Source of the DNA: an uncultured Collinsella sp.
GTDB taxonomy: Bacteria > Actinomycetota > Coriobacteriia > Coriobacteriales > Coriobacteriaceae
Direction of reading: 5' to 3'
DNA length: 39,695 nt
NCBI GenBank assembly: GCA_900551365.1
Contig: URVZ01000007.1
Location: 1 to 39,695, forward strand
Position 1 is the stretch's first letter; each line of letters opens with the position of its first letter. The position numbers and the translations under genes are program-made. Below the pieces are notes generated by a model, which searched no databases, was not told the DNA's origin, and worked only from the letters and a program-made list of their open reading frames with translations. This document shows positions 8,174 to 16,910 of the stretch, piece after piece.

Positions 8174-8197
8174 AGCGCCTATGCGAAAGGGGAACAG

Positions 8198-9382
8198 ATG
8201 ATCAACGAAACGATGTATGCTCGCGGTGCGGAAAGCTCCATCATCCGCGAGATCTTTAGCTATGGTCTTGAGCGCAAGGCACAGATCGGTGCGGAGAACG
8301 TATTCGATTTTTCGCTGGGCAACCCGAGTGTTCCGGCGCCGGCTGCCGTGGCGGAGTCCATTAAGAAGGCCTTGGGGCTGCCGAGTGACCAGTTGCACGG
8401 CTACACCCCCGCTCCGGGCCTGCCGCAATGTCGAGCAGCCGTCGCCGAATCGCTCAACCGCCGCTTTGGCACGAGCTATGAGGGCAAAGACGTCTTTATG
8501 ACGGTGGGTGCTGCGGCTTCGCTCACCTGCGCGCTCAACGCCGTTACGAATCCGGGCGACGAGGTTATTGTTATCGCCCCGTACTTTCCGGAGTATCGCG
8601 TTTGGATTGAGAAGGCCGGCTGTACGTGTGTTGAGGCGCTCGCCGATGAAGATACGTTCCAGCTGAGCGTGGACAACGTGCTCAAGGCGATTACCGATAA
8701 GACGACTGCCGTCATCATCGACTCGCCCAACAATCCGACTGGTGCCGTATATACACGCAACACGCTGACGCGACTGGCCAATGTTCTGCGCGAGGCCAAC
8801 GCTCAGCGCGATCCCGAGAATCCGATTATGCTCATCTCGGATGAGCCGTACCGCGAGATCGTGTACGGTGCCGAGGTGCCTTGGGTGCCCTCGATCTACG
8901 AGCACACCATCGTGTGCTACTCGTATTCCAAGTCGCTGTCGCTGCCGGGTGAGCGCGTGGGGTGGATCTTGGTTCCCAACACCAATCCGCAGGTTGCGCG
9001 TCTGATGCCGGCTGTTGCGGGTGCTGCCCGTACGCTGGGTTTTGTATGTGCACCGGCGCTCTTTCAGCGCGTGATTATCGATTGCATCGATGAGCCGAGT
9101 GATGTCGAGGCCTATGCTCGCAACCGCACGGCGCTCACCGATGCCTTGGCGGACTACGGCTATACCTATGTTGAGCCGGACGGTGCTTTCTACCTGTGGG
9201 TGAAGGCACTCGAGCCCGATGCGAATGCGTTTTGCGAGCGCGCAAAGAAGTATGAGTTGCTTGCGGTTCCCTCGGACAGCTTTGGTATGCCGGGTTGGTT
9301 CCGCCTGGGCTATTGCGTGAGTTACGAAACGATTGTCAATTCGCTACCCGCTTGGAAACAGTTGGCGGACGAGTATCGTTAA
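8198..9382 (+). CDS. Pyridoxal-phosphate aminotransferase (class I/II)
   Basis: A fold-type I PLP aminotransferase of 394 aa, related to aspartate/alanine-type transaminases. DSPNNPTGAVY is the conserved substrate/PLP segment and ISDEPYREIVY holds the PLP Asp and Tyr. YSYSKSLSLPGERVGW holds the Schiff-base lysine at about residue 246. RLGYCVS near the C-terminus holds the arginine that binds the alpha-carboxylate. The substrate cannot be told from the sequence. ATG at 8198 is chosen because AAAGGGG lies just upstream; the frame is open back to 8099, but that part is the palindromic repeat. It is a single-gene unit. Confidence 0.92.
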   Translation: MINETMYARGAESSIIREIFSYGLERKAQIGAENVFDFSLGNPSVPAPAAVAESIKKALGLPSDQLHGYTPAPGLPQCRAAVAESLNRRFGTSYEGKDVFMTVGAAASLTCALNAVTNPGDEVIVIAPYFPEYRVWIEKAGCTCVEALADEDTFQLSVDNVLKAITDKTTAVIIDSPNNPTGAVYTRNTLTRLANVLREANAQRDPENPIMLISDEPYREIVYGAEVPWVPSIYEHTIVCYSYSKSLSLPGERVGWILVPNTNPQVARLMPAVAGAARTLGFVCAPALFQRVIIDCIDEPSDVEAYARNRTALTDALADYGYTYVEPDGAFYLWVKALEPDANAFCERAKKYELLAVPSDSFGMPGWFRLGYCVSYETIVNSLPAWKQLADEYR

Positions 9383-9481
9383 AAGTAAAGCGCTCTGCCT
9401 ACAATGTTTTACGTGAAACGGGGTTTGGTGTTAAGCCGGACCCCGTTGTCATGGACGTTGTGTCTTTGGGATGGAGTGGTT

Positions 9482-9510
9482 TTACGACTATCGAAGGCTA
9501 TGCGTACAAT
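9482..9510 (+). promoter_or_regulatory. Likely promoter of the PHP gene
   Basis: TTACGA (9482-9487), a 17-bp spacer and TACAAT (9505-9510), 37 bp before the start codon. Confidence 0.5.
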
Positions 9511-9547
9511 GAATATAAGCGACGGCCGTGCCAGATAAGGAGACCTG

Positions 9548-10369
9548 ATGCCCTACCTGCTTTCTTGTGACATTCATACCCATACGATGTTCTCTGCGCA
9601 TGCATATTCGACCATTGAGGAGAATGTGTACTGGGCGGCAGAGCGTGGTCTGCAGGTGCTCGGATCTGCCGACCATTTGAGCTCTATGGTTACGGCTTGC
9701 CCCAATGACCTGCGCAGTTACCAGTTCTTTATCAACCAGGATATCTGGCCGCGCATTTGGAGCGGCGTGCTGGTGCTGCGTGGTGCCGAGGCCGATATCG
9801 TTTCGCTGGACGGAAGCCTGTTTGGCGAGGACACTCCTGTCACGCTCGATATCGCCGGCGATTCGTACAGCCGTCAGCATTCACTGTTCGATTTGGTTAC
9901 GCGTAATTTGGATTATTTGGTTGCAAGCGTGCATAATCCGCAGATTGCTGAGGGCGCGACGCTGGCCCAGACGACCGAGATGTATATCAATGCCCTGGAG
10001 CACCCCAAGGTGTTCATGCTGGGCCACACGGGGCGTTCGGGCGTGCCGTTCGATATCGACGAGGTGCTGTTGGCAGCTAAGGCCAAGCACAAGATTATTG
10101 AGATCAACAACCATAGTCTTGAACACGGTGTCGACACTGAGCATTGGGCCGTATGCCGCAAGATCGCCGAGCGCTGCGCCGAGCTGGGCGTGGGCATTGG
10201 CGTTTCGACCGATGCGCACATTGGCATGGCAATTGGTAAGCTCGATTACGCTCGCAAGATGCTCGACGAGATTCACTTCCCGTTGGATCTGATCGTGACG
10301 CGCGATCGCGAGACGCTGCTGCGCGAGATGGCGGCAGCCGGCGTGTGCGATCTGCGCAATGGGATGTAG
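9548..10369 (+). CDS. PHP-domain phosphoesterase
   Basis: A metal-dependent phosphoesterase of the PHP family, 273 aa, closest in layout to YcdX-type phosphatases. Metal-binding motifs are visible in order: DIHTHTMFS (residues 8-16), SADH (about 40), the Glu of GAEADI (about 82-87), HNP (about 129-131), GHTGRSG (about 157-163) and STDAHIG (about 219-225). Histidinol phosphatase is another family member, but no his genes are nearby, so the substrate is open. AAGGAG lies 6 bases before ATG at 9548. A strong terminator follows. Confidence 0.88.
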   Translation: MPYLLSCDIHTHTMFSAHAYSTIEENVYWAAERGLQVLGSADHLSSMVTACPNDLRSYQFFINQDIWPRIWSGVLVLRGAEADIVSLDGSLFGEDTPVTLDIAGDSYSRQHSLFDLVTRNLDYLVASVHNPQIAEGATLAQTTEMYINALEHPKVFMLGHTGRSGVPFDIDEVLLAAKAKHKIIEINNHSLEHGVDTEHWAVCRKIAERCAELGVGIGVSTDAHIGMAIGKLDYARKMLDEIHFPLDLIVTRDRETLLREMAAAGVCDLRNGM

Positions 10370-10390
10370 CGGAGTTTATAAACCAAGCGA

Positions 10391-10420
10391 AGGGGGCGGC
10401 CCAGGCGGGTCGCCCCCTTT
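10391..10420 (+). terminator. Terminator after the PHP gene
   Basis: A 12-bp stem (10391-10402 with 10407-10418, one G-T pair), loop AGGC, then a T-rich tail. The converging rRNA methyltransferase gene ends 15 bp further on. Confidence 0.88.
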
Positions 10421-10434
10421 CTTGTGCCGGTGGA

Positions 10435-11880
10435 TTAGCGGCGTTCGAGGACCGCTACGGTTTCGGTGTGGTCGGTGTGAGGGAACATGTCGACGGGCGT
10501 GATCTTGAGCAGGCGATAGCCTCCGTCGAGGAGCTGATGCAGGTCGCGCTCTTGAGTCACGGGGTTGCAGCTGATATAGGTGATGCGGCGCGGCTTAAGC
10601 GCGCAGGCAGCTTCGAGGAACTCGGGGGTAGAGCCGGCGCGCGGCGGATCGATGGAAAGGACATCGACCCGCTCGTTGTTATCGGCGGCATCCAGGATGT
10701 AATCGGTGGCATCGTCGGCCATAAACCAAGCGCTGCGGGTGAGGCCGTTGAGCTCGGCATTACGACGTGCGTCGGCAATGCCGGCGTGGTTGCGCTCCAC
10801 GCCAAGCAGCATAATACCGACGCCCTTGTCCTGGGCGGCTTTGGCTGCGCACAGGCCGATAGTTCCACTACCGCAATAGGCATCCATGAGTACGTCGCCC
10901 TGCTGCAGGTCCATGCCGTCAATTGCGAGCTGATAGAGCAGCTCGGTCTGCTGCGGGTTGGTCTGGTAGAACGCGGTGGGGGAGATATCGAACTCGCAGC
11001 CGAGCAGCTGGTCGCGCATGCACTCGGCGCCATATACAATGCGGGTTTCCTCGCCGAGGATGGCGTTGCCGGGACGTCCGTTGATGTTTTGGGCGACGGT
11101 GACGATGCGCGGATCGAGTGCGGCGACAGCCTCAAAGAACTCCTGCGCATGCGGCAAGTCGCGCTGAGCGGTCACGAGCGTAACCATGACCTGGTCGGTA
11201 CGCCAACCGCAGCGGACGACGGCATAGCGAAGCAAACCAAGATGCTTGTCCTCATTAAAGGCGGGAATATGCAGCCGCTCAGCTTCGCGTGCGATGCCGT
11301 TGAGAATCTGACGGGCACCCGGTGCCTCGACAGGACACTCGGGTACGGCAACGATCTTGTGCGTGCCGCGCTCAAAGAAACCGCAACGGACAGCACCCTC
11401 CTTACCGGGAGCAAAGGGAGTGGCGGCCTTATGGCGAAAACCGCGCGGCGCAGGATATTTGCCCGGGTCGCCCAGGGTGACGCCCATGCCACGAATAGGA
11501 TCTACAGCAATGCCCTCACGCTCACAAAGCGAAGCAAAAAGCTCCTCCATAGCAGCCTGCTTAGCTGCCAACTGCTTTTTATAAGGACGATTGAGCGCCG
11601 TGCATCCGCCACAAGCTCTCATGATGGAACAGGGAGACTTGGGATCCACAGCCTTACGCGCAGGCGAAACCGGATCTTTATGCGGACGCTTGGAGCGAGT
11701 CTGAGACGCTTTGTCTCCGCCTCGACGAGAGTCAGAACGCTTGGTCTTAGCCCTGCTCTTGGCCGATTTGCTTTTTGCAGCTTTAGAAGACTTGGATTTC
11801 GTAGAAGATTTCTCCTCCGACCCCTCAGCTGCTTCGATCAAAGCACGACGAGCCTTACGCTCCGCACGAGATTCTGCCAT
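10435..11880 (-). CDS. 23S rRNA (uracil-5-)-methyltransferase, RlmD/TrmA family
   Basis: An SAM-dependent RNA m5U methyltransferase of 481 aa. Iron-sulfur cysteines are seen in CSIMRACGGC (about residues 84-93), with a further Cys in AVPECPVEAPG. The Rossmann core has DAYCGSGTIGLCAA, DPPRAG, and the catalytic-Cys motif YISCNPVTQERDL near the C-terminus. The first ~75 residues are a Lys/Ser/Arg-rich extension likely to bind RNA. The usual N-terminal TRAM domain is not apparent. The exact target uridine cannot be assigned. A TACAAT (minus strand, 11920-11925) is a possible -10. Confidence 0.92.
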   Translation of the reverse strand: MAESRAERKARRALIEAAEGSEEKSSTKSKSSKAAKSKSAKSRAKTKRSDSRRGGDKASQTRSKRPHKDPVSPARKAVDPKSPCSIMRACGGCTALNRPYKKQLAAKQAAMEELFASLCEREGIAVDPIRGMGVTLGDPGKYPAPRGFRHKAATPFAPGKEGAVRCGFFERGTHKIVAVPECPVEAPGARQILNGIAREAERLHIPAFNEDKHLGLLRYAVVRCGWRTDQVMVTLVTAQRDLPHAQEFFEAVAALDPRIVTVAQNINGRPGNAILGEETRIVYGAECMRDQLLGCEFDISPTAFYQTNPQQTELLYQLAIDGMDLQQGDVLMDAYCGSGTIGLCAAKAAQDKGVGIMLLGVERNHAGIADARRNAELNGLTRSAWFMADDATDYILDAADNNERVDVLSIDPPRAGSTPEFLEAACALKPRRITYISCNPVTQERDLHQLLDGGYRLLKITPVDMFPHTDHTETVAVLERR

Positions 11881-11990
11881 GAATTAACCCCACTAATTTA
11901 TTAATTTAAAGCTACAAGCATTGTACCGTGCCAAGCCAACAGACGATATGCAAGCGGTTTATTGGTATCAGTGATAGGTACAACGATGAT

Positions 11991-12125
11991 TGCCCGCTGG
12001 GCTCCGGGGCGGGGGTTAAGTTTATCGCGAGTTCCGCACGAACAGGAGGCCACTTAATGTGGCCTCCGTCGTGAGCAGGACTGTAGAGCAGGAAACTTAA
12101 CCCCCGCCCCGGAGCCCAGCGGGCA
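11991..12125. repeat. Nested long inverted repeat (33-bp perfect arms)
   Basis: Arms 11991-12023 and 12093-12125 are perfect reverse complements, very GC-rich in their outer part. The 69-bp centre holds a second hairpin: a GGAGGCCAC / GTGGCCTCC stem (12045-12053 with 12059-12067) extended by CACGA / TCGTG. The element fills most of the 339-bp gap between the methyltransferase and ABC transporter genes. No coding capacity is apparent. Confidence 0.9.
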
Positions 12126-12134
12126 ACCCCTCCC

Positions 12135-12163
12135 TTGTGCTCTATCACGCTAAAGTGTATGAT
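12135..12163 (+). promoter_or_regulatory. Promoter of the amino-acid ABC operon
   Basis: TTGTGC (12135-12140), 17-bp spacer and TATGAT (12158-12163). Confidence 0.6.
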
Positions 12164-12181
12164 TCTGAACGTTACATGACT

Positions 12182-12201
12182 CACTTTACTTAACTAAAGT
12201 G
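12182..12201. promoter_or_regulatory. Palindromic operator candidate before the ABC operon
   Basis: CACTTTACTTAACTAAAGTG pairs in 9 of 10 positions and lies just downstream of the predicted transcription start. A half site TAAAGTG occurs at 12151-12157, touching the -10. A similar palindrome precedes ilvE. Confidence 0.55.
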
Positions 12202-12219
12202 CCATCAAGGGGGAATACA

Positions 12220-13080
12220 ATGAATGCCGATATGTCTCGTCGTCAGTTTGTTGGTCTAGCCGGCTCGCTCGCCACGGTGCTTGGCCTTGGTCTTGTCGGT
12301 TGCGGCGGTGGTGCCGGCAAGGGCTCCGCTGCTGGCTCTGCCGCGGCCAAGGATGTGAAGGGCGCTGCGGAGTCCAAGAAGCTCGTGGTGGGCTTTGATA
12401 AGTCCTATCCTCCGTACGGCTTTGTGGGCGACGATGGCGAGTACACCGGCTTTGATCTCGATCTGGCCAAGGCTGTTGCCGATAAGCAGGGCTGGGAGGT
12501 CAAATACGAGGCCATCGACTGGGATGCCAAGGACACGCTGCTTAACTCGGGCGCCATCAACTGCATCTGGAACGGCTTTACCATGGAGGGCCGTGAGGAC
12601 GACTACACGTTCTCCGAGCCGTACATGCTCAACGAGCAGGTGCTGGTGGTCAAGAAGGATGCGGGCATCAAGGGCTGGGACGATCTTGCCGGCAAGACTG
12701 TGATTACCCAGACTGATTCCGCTGCGCAGGACGTGCTTGAGGGTGACCAGAAGGATCTGGCAGCGACGTTTGCCACGCTCGACACGATCGGCGAGTACAA
12801 CACGGCCTTTATGCAGCTCGAGAGCGGCGCGGTCGATGCCGTGGCGTGCGATCTTTCGATTGCCCAGTATCAGCTTGCCGCCAAGCCCGATGCCTATACG
12901 CAGCTTGATGAGCCGCTGTCCAGCGAGCACTACGCCGTTGGCTTTAAGAAGGGCGACACCAAGTCGGCCGATGCTGTAGCCGAGTCGCTCAAGGCGCTCT
13001 ACGAGGACGGCACGGTCAAGGACCTCTGCGATAAATATTCAAGCTATGGTTTGTCTTTCGATAATTGGGTGCTCAAGTAA
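12220..13080 (+). CDS. Amino-acid ABC transporter substrate-binding lipoprotein
   Basis: A family 3 extracellular solute-binding protein of 286 aa. The N-terminus has a twin-arginine motif (SRRQFVG, about residues 5-11), a hydrophobic stretch and a lipobox LVGC, suggesting Tat export followed by lipidation. The mature start is flexible (Gly/Ser/Ala). The binding domain shows the family's KLVVGFDKSYPPYGF opening, GFDLDLAKAVA and the ligand Arg-Asp region GREDDYTFSEPY. It is likely to bind a polar amino acid; the exact ligand is unknown. ATG at 12220 follows AAGGGGGA. Its stop overlaps the permease start (TAATG). Confidence 0.93.
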   Translation: MNADMSRRQFVGLAGSLATVLGLGLVGCGGGAGKGSAAGSAAAKDVKGAAESKKLVVGFDKSYPPYGFVGDDGEYTGFDLDLAKAVADKQGWEVKYEAIDWDAKDTLLNSGAINCIWNGFTMEGREDDYTFSEPYMLNEQVLVVKKDAGIKGWDDLAGKTVITQTDSAAQDVLEGDQKDLAATFATLDTIGEYNTAFMQLESGAVDAVACDLSIAQYQLAAKPDAYTQLDEPLSSEHYAVGFKKGDTKSADAVAESLKALYEDGTVKDLCDKYSSYGLSFDNWVLK

Positions 13081-13733
13081 TGTCTATTCAGGTCATGATG
13101 CAGATGCTTGGCCAGGGTTTCTTGGTCAGTTTGCAGTTGTTTGTGCTGACGCTGCTCGGGTCGATTCCGCTGGGAATTCCCGTGGCGTTTATGCGCATGA
13201 GCAAAATCGCGCCGCTTCGCTGGATTGCGCGCATCTATATCTCGGTCATGCGCGGTACGCCGCTCATGCTGCAGATGTTTGCCATCTACTTTGCCCCGTA
13301 CTACGTGTTTGGCATTTCGCTCACGCCCGATTCCAAGTGGACGGCGTGCGTCGTGGCGTTCATCATCAACTACGCCGGTTACTTTGCCGAGATCTATCGC
13401 TCGGGCTTGCAGTCCATTCCGCGCGGTCAATACGAGGCTGCCGAGGTGCTGGGCTATTCGCGCGTGCAGACGTTTCTGTATATCGTGATGCCGCAGGTCG
13501 CCAAGCGTATTCTGCCGGCGATGGGCAACGAGATCATCACGCTGGTCAAGGACACGTCGCTGGCGTTTGCCATTGGCGTGGGCGAGATGTTCTCGACCGC
13601 CAAGGCCCTGGTTGCCTCGCAGGTGAGCATGGTACCGTTTGCGATTGCGGCGCTGATCTACTGGGTTTTCAACTTCGTGGTCGAGATGCTGTTGGGCGCC
13701 GCCGAAAAGAAGCTGGACTATTATCATGACTAA
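13080..13733 (+). CDS. Amino-acid ABC transporter permease
   Basis: A HisMQ/GlnP-type inner-membrane permease of 217 aa. Several hydrophobic segments are visible: FLVSLQLFVLTLLGSIPLGI near the N-terminus, one near IYFAPYYVFG, and a last one near MVPFAIAALIYWVFNFVVEM. The cytoplasmic EAA loop, which contacts the ATPase, is QYEAAEVLGYSRVQTF followed by IVMPQ. ATG at 13080 overlaps the preceding stop codon, and the 3' end overlaps the ATPase gene by 8 bp. The three genes are therefore one tightly coupled operon. Confidence 0.94.
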   Translation: MSIQVMMQMLGQGFLVSLQLFVLTLLGSIPLGIPVAFMRMSKIAPLRWIARIYISVMRGTPLMLQMFAIYFAPYYVFGISLTPDSKWTACVVAFIINYAGYFAEIYRSGLQSIPRGQYEAAEVLGYSRVQTFLYIVMPQVAKRILPAMGNEIITLVKDTSLAFAIGVGEMFSTAKALVASQVSMVPFAIAALIYWVFNFVVEMLLGAAEKKLDYYHD

Positions 13734-14490
13734 CTCGGTGATGAAAATCGAAAGCGCTCGCAAGGCGTTTGGCGGCAATGAGGTGCTCAAGGATATCTCG
13801 CTCGAGGTCAAGCGTGGCGAGGTCGTGGCGATTATCGGGCCTTCGGGTGGCGGCAAGTCCACGCTGCTGCGGTGTGCCACGCTGCTCGAGACACTCGGCG
13901 GAGGCTCGCTCTCGTTTGGTGACCTTGCCGTTGCGACGGATGCGGGTTCGGGCGCAGTCTATGCGAAGGGCGATGTGCCCAAGCGGGCGCGCTCGCGATT
14001 CGGTCTGGTGTTCCAAAATTACAACCTGTTCCCGCACTATACCGTGATGAAAAACATCATCGACGCGCCGATCCGCGTGCTTAAGCGCCCGCGCGAGCAG
14101 GCGGAAGCTCGTGCGGGCGAGTTGATCGCGCAGATGGGGCTTACGGGCAACGAGAACAAGGTGCCATGTGAGCTTTCGGGTGGCCAGCAACAGCGTGTGA
14201 GTATCGCCCGCGCCTTGGCGCTCGATCCGGAGATCCTGTTCTTTGACGAGCCGACCTCGGCGCTCGATCCCGAGCTGACGGCCGAGGTGCTGCGTGTCAT
14301 TAAAGACCTTGCCGCGCAGAATATGACGATGGTGATCGTGACCCACGCAATGCAGTTTGCGCGCGATGTTGCCGACCGCGTGGTCTTTATGGATGGCGGT
14401 CGTATTGTCGAGGAGGGTCCTGCCGAGCAGGTCATCGACCATCCGCGCGAGCAGCGCACCCGTGAGTTTTTGAGCCGTATCGAGGGATAG
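13726..14490 (+). CDS. Amino-acid ABC transporter ATP-binding protein
   Basis: A GlnQ/HisP-type ATPase of 254 aa that powers the importer. Walker A is GPSGGGKST (about residues 38-46), Q-loop VFQNYNLFPH, signature LSGGQQQR (about 149-156), Walker B EILFFDEPTSALD and H-loop VTHAMQF. An inserted segment between Walker A and the Q-loop (DAGSGAVYAKGDVPKRARSR) is common in this subfamily. A second in-frame ATG at 13741 could also start translation. It is the last gene of the operon, followed by a terminator. Confidence 0.95.
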   Translation: MTNSVMKIESARKAFGGNEVLKDISLEVKRGEVVAIIGPSGGGKSTLLRCATLLETLGGGSLSFGDLAVATDAGSGAVYAKGDVPKRARSRFGLVFQNYNLFPHYTVMKNIIDAPIRVLKRPREQAEARAGELIAQMGLTGNENKVPCELSGGQQQRVSIARALALDPEILFFDEPTSALDPELTAEVLRVIKDLAAQNMTMVIVTHAMQFARDVADRVVFMDGGRIVEEGPAEQVIDHPREQRTREFLSRIEG

Positions 14491-14523
14491 GCTCAGGTAT
14501 TTACTCAACTATTAATTGAGGCG

Positions 14524-14564
14524 AAGCCGCCGCAGGTCTTACGGTCTGTGGCGGCTTTTTGTTT
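14524..14564 (+). terminator. Terminator of the amino-acid ABC operon
   Basis: Stem AAGCCGCCGCAG / CTGTGGCGGCTT (one G-T pair) around a 10-nt loop, then TTTGTTT. Confidence 0.88.
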
Positions 14565-14800
14565 GCATCGACGGGGTTCAATAATCGCCTCACAAGCTTG
14601 TCTCTTCCTCTCGCCGCCTGTATTCATACGTGCGCCGAAAGGTGTGCATGGACAGCCGCCCGTGAGGGTAGGGTGGTGGCATAGGACATTTGGAGGGTGA
14701 GTCGGCTCGGCTGCCGACCATACTGCTCCCGGGATGGCACCGACCGCGAACTCTCCCCGTTGGCGTCGCGCATTGCGCGCGGCCCTGCAAGGAGGTCATC
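14565..14800 (+). other. Leader region of the EF-G-like gene
   Basis: A 236-bp gap after a terminator. A weak promoter candidate is TTGTCT (14598-14603), 17 bp, TATTCA (14621-14626), which would give a leader of roughly 170 nt. A hairpin GTCGGC / GCCGAC is at 14701-14718. I recognise no known riboswitch. The ribosome site AAGGAGG directly precedes ATG at 14801. Confidence 0.35.
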
Positions 14801-16876
14801 ATGGGTGCTCCCAAGACCGGTAACGTAAGGAACGTGGTGCTCGTAGGCCAAGGCGGGGTGGGCAAGACTTCACTCGCCGAGGCTATGCTCCACCTTTCCG
14901 GCAAGACCGCCCGCCTGGGCGGCCACGACGGCACCAAGCCCACGCTCGATTATGACCCCGAAGAGGTCAAGCGTGCATTTTCCATCTCGACGACCATTGC
15001 GCCTATCGACTGGAAGGGCGTGCGCATCAATGTGCTCGATGCCCCGTGCTACCCCGATTTTATCGGCGACGCCTTTGCCGCGATGAGCGTCTGCGAGACG
15101 GCTCTGTTTGTGGTCGACGCCGAGGCCGGCCCACAGCCTACGACGGTTAAGCTCTGGTATGCCGCCGAGGACCTGCGTCTGGCGCGTGCGGTGTTCGTAA
15201 ACCGCCTGTCGCGCTCCGAGGCCAGCTTTGCGACCACGATGGACCTGCTGCAAGAGCGCTTTGGCACGCGCCTGGGCGCCGTGACCCTTCCCTGGGGCGA
15301 GGGCGAGGACTTTGACGGCATCATCGACCTGGTGCGCATGAAGGCGCGCCATTGCAACGGCACCGAAGCCGTTGAGTCGGAGATTCCCGAGGAGTATCGT
15401 GCCCAGGCCGAGGAGGCCCATGACCATCTGTGCGAGCTGGTGGCCGAGGCTGACGACGAACTGATGATGAAGTACTTGGAAGGCGAGGAGACGCTGACGC
15501 AGGAGGAGCTCGAAGGCCTGCTGTCGAAGGCGATCGCCGAGCGCATCTTTGTGCCGGTCTTTGCGGGCGATTGCATCAAGGAGCAGGGCGTCAACTCGCT
15601 GATGGACGACATCGCCACGTACTTCCCGGCGCCGACCGACTATGGCGAGATGCCGCTCATTGACGGCGATTCGCTTAAGATCTCGAGTGACGATGACCGC
15701 CCGGTGGCCTTTGTGTTTAAGACCCTGGCCGATCCTCAGCAGGGTCGCATCAGCTTTATCAAGGTGCTGACGGGCACGCTTGAGCCGGGCCTTGAGCTGA
15801 TCAACGCGCGTACCCGCAAGAGCGATCGTCTGGCCCACCTGTATGTGATGTGCGGCCGCGACATGACCGAGGTCGGTCACGCCTATGCCGGCGACATCAT
15901 CGTGGCGCCCAAGCTGGCGGCCGAGACGGGCGATACGCTCTCCATTACCGGTAAGGTCGAGGCTGCGGCGTTTAAGTTCCCCAACTCGCAGTACCGCATT
16001 GCCATCGAGGCCGAGAACCGTGGCGACGAAGAGAAGCTCTATACGTTTATCGAGAAGGCGTGCAAGGCTGATCCGACCATGAGCATCGATCGTGACGAGG
16101 AGACGGGCCAGACTATCATCTCCGCCGTTGGTGAGGCGCAGGTTTCGGTGCTGCTCAACCGTTTGGAGGATCGCACCAAGGTCGTGGCCAAGAGCGTGCC
16201 GATCCGCATTCCGTATCGCGAGACCATCCGCCGCACGGCGAGCGCCCAGGGTCGCCACAAGAAGCAGACCGGTGGCGCCGGTCAGTACGGCGACTGCTGG
16301 CTGCGCGTGGAGCCGCTTATTGGGCCCGACGGCACGAGCGACGGCTACGAGTTTGTGGATGAGGTCGTGGGTGGCCGCATTCCGCGCTCGCTGATCCCCG
16401 CCGTGGACAAGGGTGTCCAGGAGACCATGAAGGACGGCATCATTGCCGGCTACCCGCTCACGGGCATTCGCGTGGCTGTGTACGACGGCTCGTATCACAG
16501 CGTCGACTCCAACGAGATGGCGTTCCGCGCGGCGGCTCGCATCGGCCTGCGCAAGGCGTGCGCCGATGCCGACCCGGTGGTGCTGGAGCCCATCGAGGAA
16601 ATCACGGTGACTATTCCCGAAAGCTACGCCGGCGCTGTGATGGGCGACATCTCGGCATCGCGCGGTCGCGTGACGGGTATGGAGACCGATGAGCGCGGCG
16701 ACACCGTGGTCATTGCCCAGGCGCCGCTGGCAGAGCTGACGGATTATTCGACGCGCCTGCGCTCTATCACGCGCGGCACGGGTGACTTTACCATGAAGCC
16801 CGCTGGCTACGAGCAGGTTCCCTACGATGTTCAGGCCAAGCTGGTCGAGCGCTATGAGGAGGGCCGCGCCAAGTAG
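14801..16876 (+). CDS. Elongation factor G-like protein (EF-G2 type)
   Basis: A translation-factor-family GTPase of 691 aa with the full EF-G domain order: G domain (1 to about 270), domain II (about 290-380), and domains III-V with the EF-G IV hallmark region (KKQTGGAGQYGDCWL, about residue 487) and VMGDISASRGRV in domain V. It is a paralogue rather than the main fusA. The G3 motif reads DAPCYPDF instead of DTPGHxDF, so the catalytic His is Tyr. The G4 motif NKxD is replaced by NRLS. G1 (GQGGVGKTS) is intact. The main EF-G sits in the str operon in most bacteria, whereas this gene is alone. The role of EF-G2 proteins is poorly known. The start is fixed by AAGGAGG. Confidence 0.88.
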   Translation: MGAPKTGNVRNVVLVGQGGVGKTSLAEAMLHLSGKTARLGGHDGTKPTLDYDPEEVKRAFSISTTIAPIDWKGVRINVLDAPCYPDFIGDAFAAMSVCETALFVVDAEAGPQPTTVKLWYAAEDLRLARAVFVNRLSRSEASFATTMDLLQERFGTRLGAVTLPWGEGEDFDGIIDLVRMKARHCNGTEAVESEIPEEYRAQAEEAHDHLCELVAEADDELMMKYLEGEETLTQEELEGLLSKAIAERIFVPVFAGDCIKEQGVNSLMDDIATYFPAPTDYGEMPLIDGDSLKISSDDDRPVAFVFKTLADPQQGRISFIKVLTGTLEPGLELINARTRKSDRLAHLYVMCGRDMTEVGHAYAGDIIVAPKLAAETGDTLSITGKVEAAAFKFPNSQYRIAIEAENRGDEEKLYTFIEKACKADPTMSIDRDEETGQTIISAVGEAQVSVLLNRLEDRTKVVAKSVPIRIPYRETIRRTASAQGRHKKQTGGAGQYGDCWLRVEPLIGPDGTSDGYEFVDEVVGGRIPRSLIPAVDKGVQETMKDGIIAGYPLTGIRVAVYDGSYHSVDSNEMAFRAAARIGLRKACADADPVVLEPIEEITVTIPESYAGAVMGDISASRGRVTGMETDERGDTVVIAQAPLAELTDYSTRLRSITRGTGDFTMKPAGYEQVPYDVQAKLVERYEEGRAK

Positions 16877-16910
16877 CGTGTGGTTTTGCCTGCAATGTGG
16901 ACGCTGACGA

